Below, piece by piece: positions 11,210 through 23,500 of a stretch of 64,000 bases of DNA. Under the pieces are notes generated by a model. That model saw only the letters and a program-made list of their open reading frames with translations, was not told the DNA's origin and made no database searches. Made by a program: the position numbers and the translations under genes. The DNA is from Tricholoma matsutake (lineage: Eukaryota > Basidiomycota > Agaricomycetes > Agaricales > Tricholomataceae). Each line of letters begins with the position of its first letter. Positions within the stretch are counted from its first letter, which is position 1. The stretch lies in NCBI GenBank assembly GCA_026075535.2, contig AP026543.1:11470001-11534000 (forward strand), written 5' to 3'.

Positions 11210-11515
11210 GGGGCCATGTTCTTTTTTGGTGGTTTAGTGTCTTCATCAGATTTGTCTGATATCTGTGGGTGGTGTGTGTTGGGAACATTGCAGTGTATGA
11301 GATTCAGTTGTCTATTACTAGTGATAGAGTGAGACTGGGTAGGTCTGATGACAAAGGTGTGGAGATTTGGGTCTGAGTGCGTTGTCATCATGATTGGCTT
11401 TGTGTTGTCAATGCCATTGTCATGGAAGGCTGATGCAACAGTTTGGTGATGTCTGGTTGTGATGGGGTGTTTGTAGAATGGCGAGCAAGAAAAAAAAACT
11501 GTACCCACCCTTGTT
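11210..11515 (-). mobile_element. 5' end of the old gypsy element's gag
   Basis: On the minus strand an open frame starts near 11508 and runs to the chromovirus insertion point, ending NMAP. It continues in frame at 5157. The N-terminal sequence itself is low in conserved motifs, and the assignment rests on frame continuity across the insertion. Confidence 0.65.
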
Positions 11516-12112
11516 TATAACTGGGTGAGTTTTATCTTTTGGGGGGAAACATTCTACTTTTGGAGTTTCTGCTCATCTACTATGGGGGTTCCTGTCTGGG
11601 TGCTGGTATGGTGTTCCTCTACAGGGGTTGCTCTGTTTTCCCAATTCAGTGTTTATTCAATGTTTCTTCAATATCGCTTCTTTTTCTTGTGATCTGGCTC
11701 CTCGCCAAGTTCCCTTGCTAACAGTGACACCTCTGATGTCAAGGGCTCTGTTCCTGAACGCTTTGGAGAGCTCATTTCACTGTGGTTTTTGGCGATTTGT
11801 CCTTTTAGGTAGGAATTCACTGTGCATGATCATAGTAAGGTTCCACTAGTTCTAGTTTCACATTTAAAAAAAGTGTAATGAAGTCTATCTTCAAACAATC
11901 AGTGGATGTGGGGAATGCAAGTAAACAGGAAATTAGTATGAATTCAAAAGTAAAGCAAAGTGTATCACTATCATTTACAAATAGTAACTCTATGCATGTG
12001 CTCTATGCGTGGCCACAAATCTTATGTAAGTTGTCGCCATGGTCGTCCAGTGCATGTTGTAAGAGGAATCTCTTACAACAATCCCTCACTCCCAGCTACC
12101 TCAACTTCACTC
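11516..12112. other. No gene recognised
   Basis: Short open frames only. No LTR boundary for the old gypsy element could be found here. Confidence 0.4.
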
Positions 12113-12327
12113 CCCAATCACATAATGTTGGCAGAATACCCCTTGGCTTATGGGCCCATCCATACTATCAAATATCCTAGTGAATTTAGGAAATTTATCT
12201 GGTATGCTATGGCCATTTGATTGAAAAACCTCAGCTGAGCCAGTGGCAACACTATCTGGGGAAGTTTGTACAAGGAGATTCAGGCCATCCATTGATCCAA
12301 ATGCACTGACCAACAAAGGATGGTGGG
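12113..12327 (-). pseudogene. Harbinger-type (DDE_4) transposase, 3' fragment
   Basis: Directly beyond the hAT-like insertion the minus strand reads HHPLLVSAFGSMDGLNLLVQ, the central segment (first catalytic aspartate region) of the basidiomycete DDE_4 transposase family. It joins in frame to the upstream fragment at 15279-15880 when the 12328-15264 insertion and one copy of ATGGTGGG are removed. After VQTSPD the protein departs from the family and stops near 12107, so the rest of the catalytic domain is missing. Confidence 0.8.
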
Positions 12328-12515
12328 TAGTGTTTTAAGGTCCAGTTTGGTCTGGTTTTTTGACCCCCAAGAGGGCAACTGGAGACCACAACTGAACCAA
12401 ATAGAACCAGTTCTATTTGGTTTGGTTGCCCCCAAAAGACTGGTTTTGACTGGTCATACCACTAATTTTGTAACTAAATTCTATTATATAGTAAATAAAA
12501 CTAATTACATTTACA

Positions 12516-12991
12516 CCCTGCAAGCAGTTGCTCACAGTGGTGGAATGTTACTAAGAGAATGAAAATAAAAGTGAATTAGAAAGAAAAAAACACACCCCAC
12601 CATCTCACATTTGTAGTGAGGGTGGGGCAGCTGCTGTTGTTGTCTTGTCCCCACCATTCGTCCTCCCCCTGGGGTGTTGTCCCTGCCAGTCATTGTCCCC
12701 ACCAGTCATTGTCCCCACCAGTTGTCACCACCATTTGTCATCCCTGCATTCATTGTTCCTGTGTTCATTGTTCCTGCATTCATCATTCCTGCCCACTCGT
12801 TGTTCCCACGTTCATCGTCCCCTGCTGTTTGGTGTCCTTGTTGGTTGGCATTGTCATTCATCATCAGCACCTCCATCTCCCCCTACAAGCAGTGGCTCAC
12901 AGACAGGGTGGTGGCACTGTGATGTGGCAATCACATGTCATTGTCCAGAAATGGGACCCCTTACGACTCTGTGAGCAGAGGCTCACAGCAG
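12516..12991. repeat. Three GAGCAGTGGCTC-type palindromes
   Basis: Palindromic sites at about 12516-12540, 12881-12908 and 12967-12991 share the core RAGCAGNKGCTCAC. The same site recurs in most of the non-coding elements of this window (near 16.4, 34.3, 34.5, 40.3, 46.9 and 62.5 kb). Confidence 0.7.
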
Positions 12992-13062
12992 CCGCATAGG
13001 GCATGGGGTACTGAGAGAGGTCGGGGTGTGGGTGGGAGATGTCATTATCAAGTGGCAAGAAC

Positions 13063-13161
13063 CTAAAAAGAAAAAAGAATGGTTAGTTAATTAGTAGAAG
13101 TAAGAGATCAATCATAAAAATGTACCCTTATGGCCCAAACAACAATACTTGTCATTTGGGC
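13063..13161 (-). other. Hairpin-intron cassette 1
   Basis: The palindrome at 13132-13161 pairs GGCCCAAACAAC with GTCATTTGGGC. On the minus strand it is followed by an intron-like stretch: donor-like GTACAT, branch-like ACTAAC, pyrimidine run and acceptor TTTTTAG at about 13063. The sequence after the acceptor (GATAATGACATC) is shared with cassette 2. Confidence 0.55.
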
Positions 13162-13280
13162 ACACTTTGCATGCAATGCCACATTGTCGTTGGCATGGCT
13201 GCCATTGGTGTTAGCACTGTGTTGTGAGGGCATGGGGCAGGGTCGAGCAATCGCATGGTGTCATTATCAAAGGTAAGAAA

Positions 13281-13374
13281 CTAAAAAGAAAAGGTTTAGT
13301 TAGTAAAAAAGAAGAAATCAACAATAAAAACCATACCTGGGACCCAAATGACATGCTAGTCATTGTTTGGGCCC
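13281..13374 (-). other. Hairpin-intron cassette 2
   Basis: The palindrome at 13339-13374 (GGGACCCAAATGAC with GTCATTGTTTGGGCCC) abuts a minus-strand intron-like stretch at 13336-13281: donor CAG|GTATGG, branch ACTAAC, acceptor TTTTTAG. Confidence 0.6.
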
Positions 13375-13849
13375 ACTTTGTGGTCATCTAGTTGAGGTGG
13401 GGGTGCTTCTGAGCTAGGCAGTGCAGGTGTTGTTGGTGGTGAGAGCAAACAGTGGAGAGAAAGCGGCATTGTGGGTTGTTGATGGTCATGGGAATTGTTT
13501 TGCAAGTGGTGCCACTTTCTGTTTTTCGGGGTGCAAGCATGACCAAATGGTCTGTTCACAGCCATGGGGTATATAAGCACTCATTTCTTTGAATGCTTCT
13601 TCCCCCAGGCTTGTCCCATGTCCATAGTATCTAGTATAAATAGTAAATAGTATTAATATAGTACATATTAGTTGTATTTTTCTTGTAAAGTAGTTACTTT
13701 TATATGAGTATATAATACTGTGAAAAGACCAGTTGCAACCGATTGCAACCAGTCTTTGAACAGTTTTCAAAGATTTTCAAAATAAGGCAACCAGCAACCA
13801 GAATGACCCCAAATATGGGCAACCACAACTGAAAAAAAGACTGGACCGC

Positions 13850-15198
13850 TGATAGGTCCACCTTGTTGTTCAAGCTCAGAAAACACATCTACAATCATTG
13901 TCAAAGCTCTACAAACCCCTCTGAAGCTCTATGACACTCTATGAAGCTCTACAAAGTCACGAGAATGCTTCGAAATCCTTCGCAACACTTCGAAATTCTT
14001 TGCGACACCTCAAAATTCTTTGTATGCCTTTGGCCACCATAATCCAATTCCCCTGACCTTTGGACAGCTCAGGACATACACCTGGAACATCGTCGATGAG
14101 TTCCAAACCAGTATCGAGCAATATCGCAGTGATATCAGCCTTCAAACAAGTCCGATATTTCCTCGACCGACTTCGAAGATCATTGAACATCGAAAATCGA
14201 CATCGGACACTATATCGCTATCCGAATGGTCATCGCACACATGCCAGACATATCCCCTACCAGTTTTGAACAATATCATACCAATATCGGGCCATGAACA
14301 AAGTCCGAAGAATCTTCCAAAATCTTCAAAAAACATCAAACCTCGAAAAACATTGTTGGACACAGTATTTCCTATTTGAATGATCTTCGGATGCATGCTG
14401 GACACATGGGACACTATATCGAGTATATCGAACACATTTTGACTGCATGTGCACACATACAATCTGCTCAAAGCAGTTTCCGATCTTTTATTCAATTTAT
14501 AACAAGGACAGTCCAGTTTTAGCTATTCTTTCTTATTATTTCTTCATCATGTGTTATATTCACCCCTTCTAGGCTCGCTTTATTGTTCTGATATACTTAT
14601 ATTGTCTTTTGCCTTGAGTTTTCCACATGTTTGCCTCATGTTCTCTAGCCTTTTTAGGTACTTTCTTTACTTTATATAAAAAGATGTACTAGATACAAAG
14701 AAAAAGAAGAAAGTCATCATCTTCCTCCCAGATCACAGTGATTTGAGAGTACAGTTTAGTCTTATTCAGTCCAAAGTTTGGTGTTTTATGCTAAACTTCC
14801 TCAAAATTCCTCAAAATTCCTCGCATTACACTATTTTCACTCTCGCTTCCCTTGATTAGCCTTTTCTTCACTTCTACTACTCATCTAGTCCCCCAATCTT
14901 GTGTCCAAACATATTTGCATACTCGAAATTCCTTGAAACTTCTTCAAAAAATATCACGACATCTCGAAAAGCATTGCGACATCTCGAAAATCATCACAAT
15001 GTCTCGAAAATCATCGCAACACCTTGAAACACATTCTTTTAGCCTCGAACTGATTCAACAAGCAGTTGTTTTATGACTATTTGACAGTTGATCTGACAGG
15101 TGATGTCTAGAGGGCCTCACATCCTTCCTCTGACTTGTGTTATACCATCCGAAGCCTTTTTGTGGGTTTTGTTTGGGTTTCCAGGTCGAGCATCATCA
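13850..15198 (+). repeat. Solo-LTR-like repeat, TGAT...ATCA family, copy A
   Basis: This 1349-bp unit starts TGATAGGTCC and ends GAGCATCATCA. A TATATAAAAAG box lies near 14675, about 60 percent along, as expected of an LTR promoter. Homologous copies are at 46902-48211 (reverse) and, more diverged, at 37704-38728. Candidate 4-bp duplications are CCGC (13846-13849) and CTGC (15199-15202). No internal retroelement genes are present, hence solo LTR. It lies within the hAT-like element. Confidence 0.75.
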
Positions 15199-15278
15199 CT
15201 GCAGTTCGGTCCAGTTCAGTCCTATGGTCATTTTCAGTCCTATAGACTGGACCTTGACACACTAATGGTGGGCCAAAA

Positions 15279-15880
15279 TTAAATTGTTGCTCTCTTGGAA
15301 CTCCTGCCCTTGAAGCCATTGTATTCAAGCATCAGGTACTCTTTGCAAGGTTTGAAGAAGAATGGTGAGGGAAATTGGATGAAGCGCAATACCATTGTAG
15401 GGATGAACGCAAATATTTGCATGAGACTGATGTCAGCCATGGTTGACATTAGGAAATGGAGAGCAAGGCCAAGAGCACCTGCTGCATCCAAGGATCTATG
15501 AGTGGATTGAGGTACTCCTGTTTGTGGGACATTGTTACAGGGAACTGGTTGTGTGTTCCATTCTGTCACAAATCCAGCATCAAGAATACCATGAAAAGTT
15601 GCAACATCAAATCCCATAGTTCTGATGAATACACAATCACTCTGACTGTCATAGAGGCTCATCCAGGGAGTATTCTCTCAAGGATTAGGAAGGAGTTTGG
15701 GTCTGGTAAGATATGTTCACCATGAAGAACACATGTCTGATTGCAGTTGATGAGACTCCTCTGCACCAGCATAGACCAAGATGCTGACAGCTGCTGCTTG
15801 GTTGATATCATCTTCCTCCTCCTCAATGTCTTCTTCCTCGAGCATCATAACTGCCATCTGAACCTCTAAGTTGTCCATGT
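15279..15880 (-). pseudogene. Harbinger-type (DDE_4) transposase, 5' fragment
   Basis: Reading on the minus strand from about 15867, an acidic segment (EEEDIEEEEDDIN) is followed by AAAVSILVYAGAEES. After a frame change come NTPWMSLYDSQSDCVFIRTM, GFDVATFHGILDAGF and RSLDAAGALGLALHFL. These are hallmarks of the agaricomycete PIF/Harbinger-like DDE_4 transposase, which cuts and pastes its own element. Translation runs to the hAT-like insertion and continues at 12327. Frame changes around 15650-15720 make it non-functional. Confidence 0.85.
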
Positions 15881-16139
15881 TGCATGTGATGATAACTTGT
15901 TGCAGTGGTTCTGCAGTCCTTATTATCAGCTTATGTAATAATCTGTATCTATGGCTGTCATTACAATCCAGTTGTTCTGTGGTCTGAAAAGGTCTTGAAA
16001 CATGTATACAGATTTCACATAACTCCACCAGGAACATATTTGAAGATATGTTTAATTTTCCAGATCTCTGTGGGAAGTTATCCAATATAATATAATATAA
16101 TCTAAAATCTTATCTACATGGCTCAAGTCAAACAAATGT
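15881..16139. other. No gene recognised
   Basis: AT-rich, including a TAATATAATATAA run near 16085. Probably the 5' flank of the Harbinger-type element, but its terminus could not be identified. Confidence 0.3.
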
Positions 16140-17290
16140 TGTGACTGTCACACTTCAACTCTTGTTCTTCAACCACCATCATCTCCTGCTATAATGCATA
16201 TCCTGAGCCTCCCTCTGGGAGCATTAATGACAGGCAGAGACAACGAATGACCAGCAGGGATGAAAGACAGATGCCAGGTATTGTGGAGCGTCACCCCAGT
16301 GCCTCCACATCACTAATGACCCTGCCCCCCTCAAAAAGTGAACAATGGCTAACAATCCAGCACCCACCTCCAGCCTCACAAGCCACTGCTCATGGGGTGG
16401 ATTGTGGGTGCTAGCTACTCACAACAATGATCAATGGGTCCCACCATGGCATGCAGAGATGGTGATGACAGCTCCCACCCTCTAGCCTCACAAGCCCCTG
16501 CTTGTGAGGTGCATTGTAGGTGAGAATGAGGACAATGATGCCCGCATCCAGCCTTGTGAGCCATGCTTGTGGGGTGGATTGCAGGTGCTAACTGCCAACA
16601 TGACAAAGAGCCAGGTATGTGCCATGTCACCCAAGTGCCACCACATCACTAATGACCCCCATTGAGAAGCTAATGACAACCAATGACCCAGCAGCCACCT
16701 CCAGCCTCATGAGCCACTGCTTGTATTAAACTCTGAAAAGAGGATGACCAGATTGGGGAGACCTTCCAGACATATACCAGATGCTCTAACCACTGAGCTA
16801 TCAGGCCTTACCAGTAGAATTCACTTTCTAACTGATAAGCTCTACCCTCAGAGTAACCATATACTCCTTGAAAGACTTATATCATGCTCAACCCTGTGAT
16901 ACAAATGACTACTTAGGTAAGAGGCCACCTGATGGTCCATTCACACATGTGTCAGATTACCTAATCCAACAGCTTGTGGGGTAGAGTGTGGTCCTTTTTT
17001 GATAATACTTTCTTCATTATTTTTTCTAATGCTTAATTTATTTTTTTATACCTTTGTTTATCATTTTAAATAGTAGTAGCATAATTGGTCCTGACTAGTC
17101 ACTGGTCAGGACTGCAGTCCAGTTCTGGTCCAGTTGTGACTGGTCCAGAACCAATTGGTAACTGTGATGGACCAGTTATTGCTGGTCCAGTCACAGTTCC
17201 AACAAAAGTTTGCAATATACACAAACAGTTCAGTCCTGGTTTCAGCCTGCTTTGGATAATCACTGAAAAACAGTTGCAGTGGCATGAACA
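16140..17290. repeat. Non-coding repeat block with palindromes, interrupted by a tRNA-like SINE
   Basis: Palindromes of the GAGCAGTGGCTC type, here mostly written CCTCACAAGCCACTGCTC, occur at about 16374, 16486, 16552 and 16705. The spacer between them is partly repeated (CACCCAAGTGCCACCACATCAC). The fourth palindrome is cut off by the tRNA-like sequence at 16746-16807. Near 17080-17200 the words GGTCC and CTGGTC recur as in the TAGTGTTT hAT-like family. No clear terminal repeats were found, so the element's borders are unknown. Confidence 0.5.
16746..16807 (-). repeat. Decayed tRNA-like SINE head
   Basis: The minus strand reads GGCCTGATAGCTCAGTGGTT and then AGAGCATCTGGTATATGTC, matching the tRNA-like sequence at 54414-54486. 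The A-box (TAGCTCAGTGG) is intact, but the T arm and B-box are largely lost. A TCTTTT follows, as in the other copy. Confidence 0.6.
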
Positions 17291-18390
17291 TATTTGGCTT
17301 CACACAGAATCATAGTGACAATCAGATGGTCACCCTCCTCCATCCTTTTTGTCATTGTCCTCTGCATTGTCATGAAGATCAGGGATGTCCACCATGTTGA
17401 TGTCAGGTTTAGGTGTTGCACCCATGTGGGCAGCTGAGCTACTATAATTTAGTCTGTATCTTGACTCTGTGGTCTGAGACACTTTGATTACACCCTGCAG
17501 TTGTGGTTCCAGACACAAGTTGTATGTCTAGCCCTTTTTGACCTTGTCAGATGTCATTTAACTTCCACAGGCCACAAAAGATGCTCCTCAGCTCACCAGT
17601 TATAACAAGCAATAGGAAAGCTATGACAAACATTGTGATCCAGAAGGAAACTACAGTCATTTCTCTGATTCATGCCATAAACAGGTCAGAAGCATTCTGG
17701 ACCCAATGCAAAGGAATTCAAACCCACGTGATGGCTTGTGGATTCCAATATGCTGGCAAAGATTTTGAGGCACCATCATCTACTCACATTTGCTGACAGG
17801 CCTAGACTATGTCTGGGCAGGGGTTTTGTACTTGCAGAGTACAAAGTAAGTGACAAGTACAGTTCCAAATTTGTTCTTCAGCATCACTATCCTAATTCCA
17901 GGCAACACTTTTGGTCCTTATCTGAAAATTATTTGTTTGAGCTACCAGAAGGTATTACAACAAAGATTGAGAGAGTTGTGTATCATTTATGATCAAGACC
18001 CAAGGTGGCCAGACAGGACAGGGCTAGAAAGTGAAATGAGTGGACTAGACCTACTGTAATGGAGTGCATGGTAGCAATTGTAATGCATAACTTGCATGTA
18101 ATGGCTTCCTTGAGTTGCATTTCATAATGAATGTGGTGTGTTGGTCAGTTGCCAGCCTGACAGCTAGTGAGAGAGAAAACTTTCCAAATATAGAATGTCA
18201 AGTCCTCCCATGAGGCAGACTGAACATCATCTGGATATCAATTGGGAGTTATATTTGGGCATGCTTCCACATAGGTGGGACTACTCACCTCTCACTTGCT
18301 AGTATCAACCCTTGGATGTGAAGTAGTTGGTCATCCAAAGCTTTCCTTTAGTATTGGCAAAAGATCGAACTCCTTTTGTTGGTAGCACTT
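17291..18390. other. No gene recognised
   Basis: Only short, motif-free open frames (for example 17551-17992). A decayed gene is possible, but nothing identifies it. Confidence 0.4.
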
Positions 18391-20160
18391 TCAACACAGT
18401 GAGACCCATGGATGTGGAAAATCATCCAGTAATTCAGCCACTGAGGTGAAGGAATTGAGTAGAAAGTCATCTGTTTTGGGTAGAATTTCCATCCTTTGTG
18501 GCCATTGAAAAAGAATAAAAATCATCTGATTTTCGGGGAAAAACATACCCTTAAAGTTGTGAAAATTCCCCCTCAGAATGGATGAGTTAAGAGGTTGAAA
18601 ACACCTCGAAATTTGTCTGTATTCATACCCCGTTGAATTTATCCCTTGGGATGAATTCCATCTTCTAAATGGGGTAATTCACGCCATGAGACTCCCTCCA
18701 ACTATGGGATCGTTTTCATCCCATCAAGGGCAAAAAAAAACCCTCTGTCCAGGTTAAATTTTTTTGGAGTGGATTATTCATCCACTTTGTTTAATTTCAT
18801 TATCAGTTTCATACATTTAGTAGTGAATTTTCATTCAGCTACAGGCAGATGTTGGTCTCACAGGTTTTGTACAACTCAATATATTGCATCTAAACTAACT
18901 ATGTATATTTTAAACAAAAAATAAGAAACAAAGATAAGAAAAATTACCTGGGCCCAAACGACTCTAGTCATCATTTGGGCCCACGAACAGTTGCTCGGGC
19001 GTGGGTGGTGTGTCATTCCTGTTGTTGTTGTTGTCTTCGTTGTCATGGCCATGGTCTCGTCGTCTGCATTCCCCATTGTTTGCTCCTTGTCCCAGTCATC
19101 CCCTTCATCCCTGGCTGGTCCTGGTGCCCATTGTTCCTGTTGTCCCTGCCGTTGTCATCCTCGTCGTCCTCACTGTCCCCATTGCCCTGGTCCTGGTCCT
19201 CCTTGGTGTCATCATCCTTGTGCCTGTCATCCCTGGTCCTGGCATTGTCTCATCTTCCAGTTGTTGTCCCCGTTGTCCCGTTCTTGGTGGTGGTTGTCCT
19301 TGTGGTCCTCGTGGTCCACTGTGGCCATTGTCGCAGCTTCGCCTTCCTCATGGTTGTGGGTGCTTTCTCATCATCCCTGTTGTCAGTGCTGCTGTGGTTC
19401 GCATTGGCATTGTCGTTCTCATCGTCCTGGTCCTGTCTGCCGTTGGTGTTGGGGCATTTGTCATCAGTGTTGCCTGGCCCTGTTCCCTTTGTTCTGTTGC
19501 CGTTGTCATCCTGAGTGGGTTGGGTCATTGGTGGTGCATCTCGTTATGCCATCCCACCATTGTGGCAGCGGTGTTGCCTGTTTCAAGGGATGGCGGGGTG
19601 GTTAGTGGCAGATGGCAGTGTTGGGGGCATTTCATGTGCTTACCTTGTAGGTACCTGGCTACCTGGACCTCCTGGTACCTCCCTGGGGTCTCCTAACCTC
19701 AACCAACCCCCCTCACATCCCATTTGGATGGGGAGGAGGGTGTAGGCATGCATCGTGCATTGTCATTGTAAAAGTAGTAGATAACATAAAAATAACAGAA
19801 AAAAACTTGTTAGAACTTCAAAAACTACAAAAACAACAATAAAAATACTTAGTTTACATGTTGATGGCTGTTGACATCCAAATCCACATGTGACGTGGCA
19901 CTCTTGCAGCCATGTGGTTCGTTGTTGGTGTTTGCAGCTGTTGATGGCAGTGGGAGGTGGTTGGCGGTGGTGGAAGGCAGCAGGCTTGACCATCGATGGT
20001 GTGGTAGGAGTGGAAGTGAGAGAGTGTGCGAACATGTCAGACCTTGGTTGATATTGCATGTGAAGTTGAAGTCTCGGGTGTGCCAGGTATAGATATGACA
20101 TGTGACTTTCTGCATGAGGGCAGGTTGAAATGACTTACCTTGCACAATGCATAGATGATG
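18391..20160. repeat. Non-coding repeat block, low-complexity
   Basis: The plus strand from 18975 to 19700 is a GT/CC-rich low-complexity tract with long open frames in all three phases, which argues against coding. It carries hairpin-intron cassette 3. Similar tracts occur in the 12.6-13.0, 34.3-34.7 and 62.0-62.6 kb blocks. The hAT element at 20169 is inserted at its right side. Its own termini were not resolved. Confidence 0.5.
18886..18982 (-). other. Hairpin-intron cassette 3
   Basis: The palindrome at 18950-18982 (GGGCCCAAACGAC with GTCATCATTTGGGCCC) is followed on the minus strand by the donor CAG|GTAATT and a pyrimidine-rich stretch. A possible acceptor is GTTAGTTTAG near 18888. Confidence 0.55.
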
Positions 20161-20539
20161 AAATTCAGTAGGGCTGCGCACTGTACCGTATACGGCTTAT
20201 GGCCGTATATCAACAGCTCAATTACAGTATAAAATTGACCGTCACCCGTACCGTACAGGAAAAGTCAAAATTCTCAATGGTATGGTACGGGGCCTGATAT
20301 GGCCGTTAACGGCAGTATGGTACATATCCATGACTAATTTCTCATCAATTTCTATTGTTCTACATGATGTCCACATGAAACGTAATGGTTAACTTGGGGG
20401 AAATGAGTATTCAAAGCACTTTATCAACAGCCACACGAGAAAGCCTCAGACGCTGCTTGACAAGCATTAATGTGCGGATAGTCTCTGGTTGCAGGCTTGC
20501 ACGTCGCAACGAAATAGTGTCACAGCCACCAGAGAAAAT

Positions 20540-23500
20540 TCACTCGACGGTGACAGCAGAACCTTGTGAAAAACAAGATGAGCATTCGAAGTTAAGTACA
20601 TGGCTGAAGGACACACCAGGGATTGTCATTAAATTTTGAGCAAAGCAGTACAGGTTCGGAAATTGAGCCTGACATCCAACCCACCACTGGAGAGGCTTAC
20701 ATGTATCGAAATCCTCACGTGGCAGCTTGAAATATTCCCCGAGTTCATCACGTACCCGACAGTCCTTCTTCTTGTATCTCAACGTGAAGTTGACCTTAGA
20801 AGGAGAGTCATCCATGGCAGATGGTACAGTGGTGCTTGCAGCTTTGTCAAAGGAATGGGCACAATTCACATAGTGCTCGTTGTAGTGGGCATGAAGTGAC
20901 AACTTTGCGGAATCCAGGTATTCGAGGAGCTTAGGGTCATCAGCGTAATCCTGCAGCGCTCCCTCGTAGGATATGCGGGGATTGAGAACTGAGTATGCTG
21001 TGAGAAAGGGTCCAAACATCAGAATAGATAATAATTGGGGAACTTACGAGCAGCCCATGTATAGAAAGGTGATTGGTTGTACTTATAGTAGTAATCACTG
21101 AGCTTCCGGTGGGCATCAAGGAGGCCAGCCTTGATCTTGGGTGCTATGGATGTCGGAAGGTTGCGGTAAATCTGGCGGATATGTTCTTGGAGTCCCCTAA
21201 AAATTGCGTGCATCATGGAAAGCATTGGCTGCTTGGATGTCGACATCTGTGTTGTTGCTGACCAAAATGCCTTCAGCCAATCAACAACTTGTGCAACCAC
21301 AACCCATTCATCTTCAGCTAACTCAAGGGCATGAAGGTCACAATGGTGACCAACAAAATTGTCAATTTCCTCTTGAAATTCCAGTGCTCGACCTGTATTG
21401 CAGATGGTAGTAAGATTATCACAGTACGAAACAAAGAAAACTTACACATCATTTGATGTGTGGAGGACCATCGTGTCTTCACATCAAGGATCAACACCAG
21501 AGGTCGTCAGAGCACATCCCCATGGGTCTTGCCATGTTGTGACATGGCTACTTGGTTGAGCCAACTCTGCTTGCATTGGGGGCTTGATTGTATTGCACGG
21601 ATGATTTTTTGAAGCTGCAGAAAAACATTAGTCACCCAATACAGATATGATTTGAAAGCACCTGCCTTTTCGACTGCGGAAAGAATACTACCTGATTTAT
21701 TGAGCTCAAGAGAAACTTCATCTTGCTCATCTTCATCATCTTTTCCCACAGCATCGTCATCAGATGCACGACTTAGTGGTGCAGTAACAGAATCTTGATA
21801 GTTCCTGCTCCGCAATGTTGCCTTCTTACGTTCTGCAGCAGATATAGCTCCAATACCCTCGAGAAGCTATATGATTATTAGGCAACCATGTTACACAAAA
21901 TGAAAGTGTTAAATATTTACTTTGAGTGCTGCAAGATGAACTGTGTGTGGCATGCAACGAAGATGAACCCACTCACTCTTCATTGAGATACCTTGCTCCT
22001 TTGCACGCCATACAATCCTGTCAACCAGAGTGTCATTATTTGATGTGTTGTCTGTCATAAATGCCATAATCTGTGGCAGAAACATGTTCAAATATAACCA
22101 ACCATAGACCAGAATAAATTGTGACATACCCGATGTTCAATCCCATAGTGAGTCAACGTCTCCCAGGTTGCCTCCGCCATATTGGCTCCAGAATGTTCAC
22201 CTTCCAATTCATGGAAATCAATAAGAAGTTCTTCTACCATGTGTTTGTTCCATAAATTCCTCGATTTTCATGTCGAAAAATCAAATTACATACCCAGTTG
22301 TCCAGCCTTTGTAACGTAGTGTGCAACAATAGCCATGAATGCATAATTATTACTTGAAGTCCACGCGTCAAGAGAAATGCTGATTTTTCCTTCGACATTT
22401 GTCTGTGAAAGCTTGTAAGACTAGTTGTAAGATGTTAGCAGAAGTTTACGAACCAGGAACATCTGCTTTGTAGCCTCGATGGTATCATCTCCCATCTTCA
22501 TGATCCACCTTCTGACTGTATCACGGTGAGGAATCTTAAGGTTTGGCGAGGGGTGGTGAGTGTACATCATCAAGTCACAAAATTCAGGTTCATCGACAGT
22601 GTAAAATGGCTGATCTGTTGCAACAATCCACTTTGCCAGAAGGTCCTCGAACTTCTCCTGATCCCATGGTCCCTTTGGAATCTCAGTTCCACTAAACGTG
22701 CTTAGAAAATGGTTAACCTACTGCAGCAGCTTCAACCTGCTTATTGAATGCCTTCCAAATGTCCATGTTGGCCAATTCCAATTGGTTAAGCCACTCCGAA
22801 GCCACTCCTGGATCAAGTACCTTTTTACCTGATGCGATGTCAATCTCCTCCGCCGTAATCTGGTCAGATGGACGATCCTTCATCGCGAGATAGAGGCGGT
22901 ACATAATGGCCGATGTGGATTTCAAATTACCAGTTAATCCTGTTGCAGTTGTGAGCCCTGGTACGCTCAAGTGATGATGGACTCACCATTTAACGAATAT
23001 TTCATCTTCTTCATGATAGTCAGTACTTTCATAGTGCCATGAAGACACTTAAAGTGCTGGTCACCAGGAATGCCAGCTTCTCCATTTGCATTTTCTTCAA
23101 CCTTGTCATAGAAATAATAAATTGGATTTCGTGTAATCTAGGATTCAAAGAAACATGATCAAGGAAAGCGACAAGCTTCTGACAGGAACATACCACTTTT
23201 TTCTTCATTTTCACTTGGGTATCCTTGTTGCAGCTCTCTGCATTGTCCATATCTTTGATTTCCTCAATGGAAACTGCAGCCTTGGAGCGCATGCGCTGTC
23301 CAGAAGTGCCTCGTCCAACCGCAGGAACAGTCTTGGATGGCAAAATGTCAGCAACCTATGATGTTTGTCAGGATGGAAACAACAGGATTAGAAAGATGAT
23401 ACCTCAGCATTAGACGAAAGCATACTGTCGGAATCGCTAGATGCACTCGACACAGTTCCAGGCTGCAAAGTTCCTGGGTCCTCGTAGTCATGATCATCTT

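Larger units (their letters stand above)
12328..15264. mobile_element. hAT-like non-autonomous element with nested LTR
   Basis: It begins TAGTGTTTTAAGGTCCAG and ends CTGGACCTTGACACACTA. It is flanked by a perfect 8-bp duplication, ATGGTGGG (12320-12327 and 15265-15272). A TAG start and 8-bp duplications are hAT hallmarks. No transposase is encoded. The ends are rich in the word GGTCC or GGTTG. The interior carries three GAGCAGTGGCTC-type palindromes and two hairpin-intron cassettes. A 1349-bp solo-LTR-like repeat is inserted at 13850, so the element itself is about 1.58 kb. It splits the Harbinger-type transposase gene. Confidence 0.9.

Noticed and set aside
18975..19696. Long open frames of 179-231 codons in all three plus phases
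   Set aside because: The tract is low-complexity and GT/CC-rich, open in all phases, lacks motifs, and lies in a repeat block with similar tracts elsewhere.
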